This document shows positions 61,386 through 64,000 of a DNA stretch of 64,000 nt, one piece after another. The notes below the pieces were generated by a model, which worked only from the letters and a program-made list of their open reading frames with translations, ran no database searches and was not told the origin of the DNA. Position 1 is the stretch's first letter. Every line of letters begins with the position of its first letter. Made by a program: the position numbers and the translations under genes. The stretch is from Sthenelais limicola (taxonomy: Eukaryota > Annelida > Polychaeta > Phyllodocida > Sigalionidae). The stretch spans positions 58,804,773 to 58,868,772 of the forward strand of contig OW804095.1 in the NCBI GenBank assembly GCA_942159475.1, read 5' to 3'.

Positions 61386-63452
61386 CTAGAGCATATGTAC
61401 ATGGTGGGCAGATTTTCAGGGAATAGTATTCAACCCATTTGTCGGACTGACTACGTTCGTAACTTCCCAGGTGGGCCCTGCTGAGAGCGTCGGCTACATT
61501 GTTAATTGACCCTGGGATATGCGCGTAACTTAGCTTGATGTTGAATTTTGCTTGTATCATCCAGGCCATCCTGGCGGCAGCTAGTATGACCTGGTTTTTG
61601 CCCCTGCCGCTACTAAGTACCTGCACACTTGCCATGTTATCGCAGAGAACATGTATGTGCGATCCTCTATCTGCTTGTGATATGAACGTGTGCAAGGCGA
61701 CTGCAATATTTAGGGCTTCCACTTCCGATATGTTATCGGATTCCATGTGTTGAGGACATATTCTGTGTGCGTACGCATATTGCCCATCTGTGGCGCCTAT
61801 GCCAGATAGGCACGCGTCAACCAGGAACACTTTGGATGGTTGTATCTCTGGAATCAGCGCCACTCCGTTCCAATCTGCACAAAAGTCGTGGAACCAGCGT
61901 AAGTCCTCCTTCATGTTGTTGTTGATATTCATATGCAGACCACTAAAGGCTCTGAGACCTTCAAGTAGGCGCGAGACGAAGAGCCTTGCGGGGGGAATGC
62001 ACTTACTCACGTGGATCAGTGATCCTATCAGGGACTGCAGCTCTCTCTTTGTGATTGATCTCTTCCTCAGGTATTTTTGGCACATCCTTATGACTTCCTC
62101 TATCTTTTCTTGGGGGATTGATAAAGTCATATTTTTGGCGTCGATCTCAATGCCCAGCCATTTTACATTTTGTCCCGGTGGCTGCAGCTTTTCAGTTGCC
62201 TCCACCAGCCCCAGCGCGCCTATGGTGGTCCTGGCACAGTCATATGCATGTTCAGCCTCAGCTATACTGGGGCTGATGAGGGCAAGGTCATCGAGATACA
62301 TGAATGCGCTGTACCCCTCTCGTGCAAGCATGTCGACGATTGAGTTGGCAACTCGTTGCATGTGCGCACTAGACCCCCGACTCCCGAATGGCATTGTAAT
62401 GTCACAGTACCACGCCTGGTCCCACTCCAGGCATAGAAGTGGCCAGTCAAGGGGGTCGCTGTGAAAATTCTTGTACGCTCTTGCTATGTCTATCACAGAT
62501 AGGTGCGCTGTTGTTCCTACATCTCTAAGCCGCACCACCAAGTCATCGACGGTAGGCAGGCAATGCTCCCTTTGTATCCCCCACACCGAGTTCTTAATTA
62601 TATATTTATTGACTGATGACTGATCGGGGAAGGTTAGATCAATGATGACTCGCCTTGCATCAGTGTCCTTCTTCGCACGAGACATCATGGGGGATGTATG
62701 TGACCACTGTTTAAAGGGGGGGTGCTCGAATGGGCCAACTAGCCCCTTGAGGTCGAGCTCCTTCTTTATGAACAGGTCAATCTTATCTTTAAACTTCGTA
62801 GCACTTGAATGGTTCACAGTTCCCGAGTTGTCTGATATTGGGCCAAGGTATCCCATAGGGAAGCCGTATTTCACGAAGTCCAATATCTCTTTGTCTCTAG
62901 TTGAATTAGATAGCAGTTTTTCCCAGCCGTCAATCTTTAGTTTGCTAGGAATCACTATTCTCGCCCCCAGTGCATTTGGTAGGCCAGTAGATTTAACTTT
63001 GCCGTATATATCTCCCAGCTCCCCCCACACGATTGTGTGACCTACGTCTGGCCAATGTTTTGATTGGTGGGTCGCCAGCATATCGGGGTCAGTGTTGACA
63101 AGCGAGGGGTCCGATCTCCCAGCACATACCTCTATTACTGATTCAAAATATACAGTGGGGACACAGTCTTGATTCCCATCAACACTTACTTTCTTATGAT
63201 CATGATTAGCACCTGGGATAAACACCCTAGCCTCAGGGTTGAGTGTTATTGCTTTCTCAATGCGTCTGTCATCCCGGACGCGAGGTTGGTGGCCGCCATG
63301 TTGCTTCTCGTGCTGTTTCTCGTTCACCGCGTTAGCTTGGGCGAGACAGCGCGATTCGGCCCCTGGGCAGGCCCCTGGATGTTCAACTGGGTCATGTTTA
63401 CAACGAGAATGTGGGCGTGGCGCATCGGGAGTGCACGATGCGCCAACTATTC
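61288..63452 (-). CDS. Reverse transcriptase-RNase H (pol) of the tyrosine-recombinase retrotransposon
   Basis: The frame is intact for over 720 codons if entered from gag by -1 frameshifting near 63453. A GTG at 63325-63327 would give 679 residues, but no ATG supports initiation there. The entry segment has Cys/His-rich sequence (SRCKHDPVEHPGACPG). Numbered from that GTG, the RT core shows RRVIIDLT from residue 225, Asp280 in SVIDIARAYK, PFGSRGSS from 313 and the catalytic YLDDLALIS at 344-352. RNase H follows with Asp504 in FLVDACLSG, SEVEALNIA from 534, Asp563 in LCDNMASV and NNVADALSR to 617. This is the DIRS/Ngaro RT type. There is no methyltransferase-like domain after RNase H. The frame ends inside the start of the recombinase frame. 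Confidence 0.9.
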
Positions 63453-63459
63453 GTTTTTT
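63418..63459 (-). promoter_or_regulatory. Programmed -1 ribosomal frameshift signal between gag and pol
   Basis: On the minus strand the gag codons read TCA AAA AAC GAA TAG. The heptamer A AAA AAC (63459-63453) is a canonical X XXY YYZ slippery site, one codon before the stop. After a 7-nt spacer comes a perfect 10-bp stem, TGGCGCATCG with CGATGCGCCA (63445-63418), with an 8-nt loop. The downstream pol frame is the -1 frame of gag. All parts are visible directly; function is inferred from the well-known retroviral-type rule. Confidence 0.8.
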
Positions 63460-64000
63460 GAATAAGGGGCAGCCTTATTCTCTGCAGAGTTGTTACCTTT
63501 TGTTCTGCCTCCGTTCTGTGAAGTGCCAGGGTTATTCCTCGGGACGTATAATCCATCAGCCTGTTGTTGCTGGTGCTTTAACCTCTTCTGGCACTCCTTG
63601 ATGCTGTGGTGTGTGCGCCTGCCTACTGAATCGCAGTAGGCGCACGCGTGTAGCATCAGCACACTTGCCTCCTTGTGGTCTCCTGTGTTTGAGCACCCGT
63701 CTCTGGAGTTGTATGCACGACATATAGCTTCCACTGCTTTATCCCTATTATTAGAGGAGCTGTTCTTTGCATTTTTATCCAAGCATGCAGGGGCGGTGTA
63801 ACTCGTGCCCCCGCCTGTGAGACAGATCCGAACCCTTTCATCCTGGATTGCTGTTTTATCAGACCATGTTATTTTAGCAGATTCAATCATGTCCCAGATG
63901 TACTGGGTCCACCTCCTTACCGCAGGCCACGGTCTCTCCAGGCTATCCTTCGTTACTTGCCTCAGGTGGTGCATCAAATGCGGGTAATCCTCAGGGTCAG
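63447..64000 (-). CDS. Gag-like protein of the retrotransposon, partial at the window edge
   Basis: The frame is open to the right edge, so the N-terminus is missing. Visible sequence includes DSLERPWPAVRRWTQYIWDM, and a Cys/His pattern made of CRAYNSRDGCSN and HACAYCDSVGRRTHHSIKEC. This is the usual style of zinc-binding motifs near the end of gag-like proteins in DIRS/Ngaro elements. The tail is Gln/Asn-rich and ends YSKNE at a TAG (63447-63449). The slippery heptamer sits in the last three codons. It presumably packages element RNA; that role is inferred. Confidence 0.75.
   Translation of the reverse strand, partial: DPEDYPHLMHHLRQVTKDSLERPWPAVRRWTQYIWDMIESAKITWSDKTAIQDERVRICLTGGGTSYTAPACLDKNAKNSSSNNRDKAVEAICRAYNSRDGCSNTGDHKEASVLMLHACAYCDSVGRRTHHSIKECQKRLKHQQQQADGLYVPRNNPGTSQNGGRTKGNNSAENKAAPYSKNE

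Larger units (their letters stand above)
59637..64000 (-). mobile_element. Ngaro/DIRS-type tyrosine-recombinase retrotransposon, 5' part outside the window
   Basis: Reading on the minus strand from the right edge, the order is gag-like frame with Cys/His clusters, RT-RNase H frame, tyrosine recombinase frame, then non-coding 3' end. There is no integrase, no LTR-type primer region and no DAM methyltransferase domain. That favours a Ngaro-like element over classic DIRS1. After the recombinase stop, two stretches (about 60200-60097 and 59745-59637) share CTCTTACCTCT-like and GGCC(A)TTTATTAATAATATTC words in the same order. They are candidates for the B1 and B2 copies of split direct repeats. 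Proof needs the 5' end, which is beyond the window. Confidence 0.8.

Noticed and set aside
60412..62464. Long plus-strand frames at 60412-60888 and 61790-62464
   Set aside because: They are antisense shadows of the intact recombinase and RT frames, which carry all catalytic motifs.
60357..64000. Classic DIRS1 element with a DAM-type methyltransferase
   Set aside because: The RT frame ends soon after RNase H and no methyltransferase motif is seen before or after the recombinase.

Overview
The window looks like nuclear DNA of a marine invertebrate deuterostome, probably an echinoderm. Evidence: two intron-rich animal housekeeping genes with GT-AG introns, AT-rich non-coding DNA full of the palindrome TAGGCCTA, and a mobile-element load of L1/Tx1-like and CR1/Jockey-like LINEs, Ty3-like remnants, a tyrosine-recombinase retrotransposon and many small inverted-repeat elements. 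The echinoderm assignment is an inference. Nothing prokaryotic, viral-genomic or organellar was seen.

Layout: (1) 2535-11076, plus strand: UBXN4 (erasin-like ER ubiquitin-regulatory X protein), 12 coding exons, 528 residues. (2) 14832-36448, plus strand: PPCS (phosphopantothenate-cysteine ligase), 8 coding exons, 304 residues. Its first intron is about 18.7 kb and is a transposon graveyard: a palindromic tandem repeat, a 1.18-kb hAT-like element with a 6-bp target-site duplication, an L1/Tx1-like LINE split by an antisense CR1/Jockey-like LINE that itself carries a 2.9-kb insert, a Ty3-like remnant whose integrase is split by a probable solo LTR, and three further LINE fragments. (3) 37103-44435: a 7.3-kb structure with nearly identical inverted arms (tandem 155-176 bp units rich in ATGGCGGC) around a 2.4-kb minisatellite of roughly 31-bp units. 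The minisatellite holds a 293-bp inverted-repeat element that carries an inverted 84-bp copy of nearby minisatellite. (4) 44.4-59.6 kb: mostly unassigned AT-rich DNA with a PIF/Harbinger-like MITE, a TCTA microsatellite and a purine tract. (5) About 59.6-64.0 kb, minus strand: the 3' part of a Ngaro/DIRS-type tyrosine-recombinase retrotransposon, running off the right edge, with gag-like, RT-RNase H and tyrosine recombinase frames.

The two host genes do unrelated jobs (ER-associated degradation; coenzyme A synthesis) and their adjacency carries no functional message. The most striking signal is the gag-pol junction of the tyrosine-recombinase element. A canonical -1 slippery heptamer (A AAA AAC) lies one codon before the gag stop, followed after 7 nt by a perfect 10-bp stem-loop, and the pol frame is exactly -1. 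The downstream recombinase frame has no early ATG and overlaps the RT frame by about 98 nt, so a second recoding or splicing event is likely.
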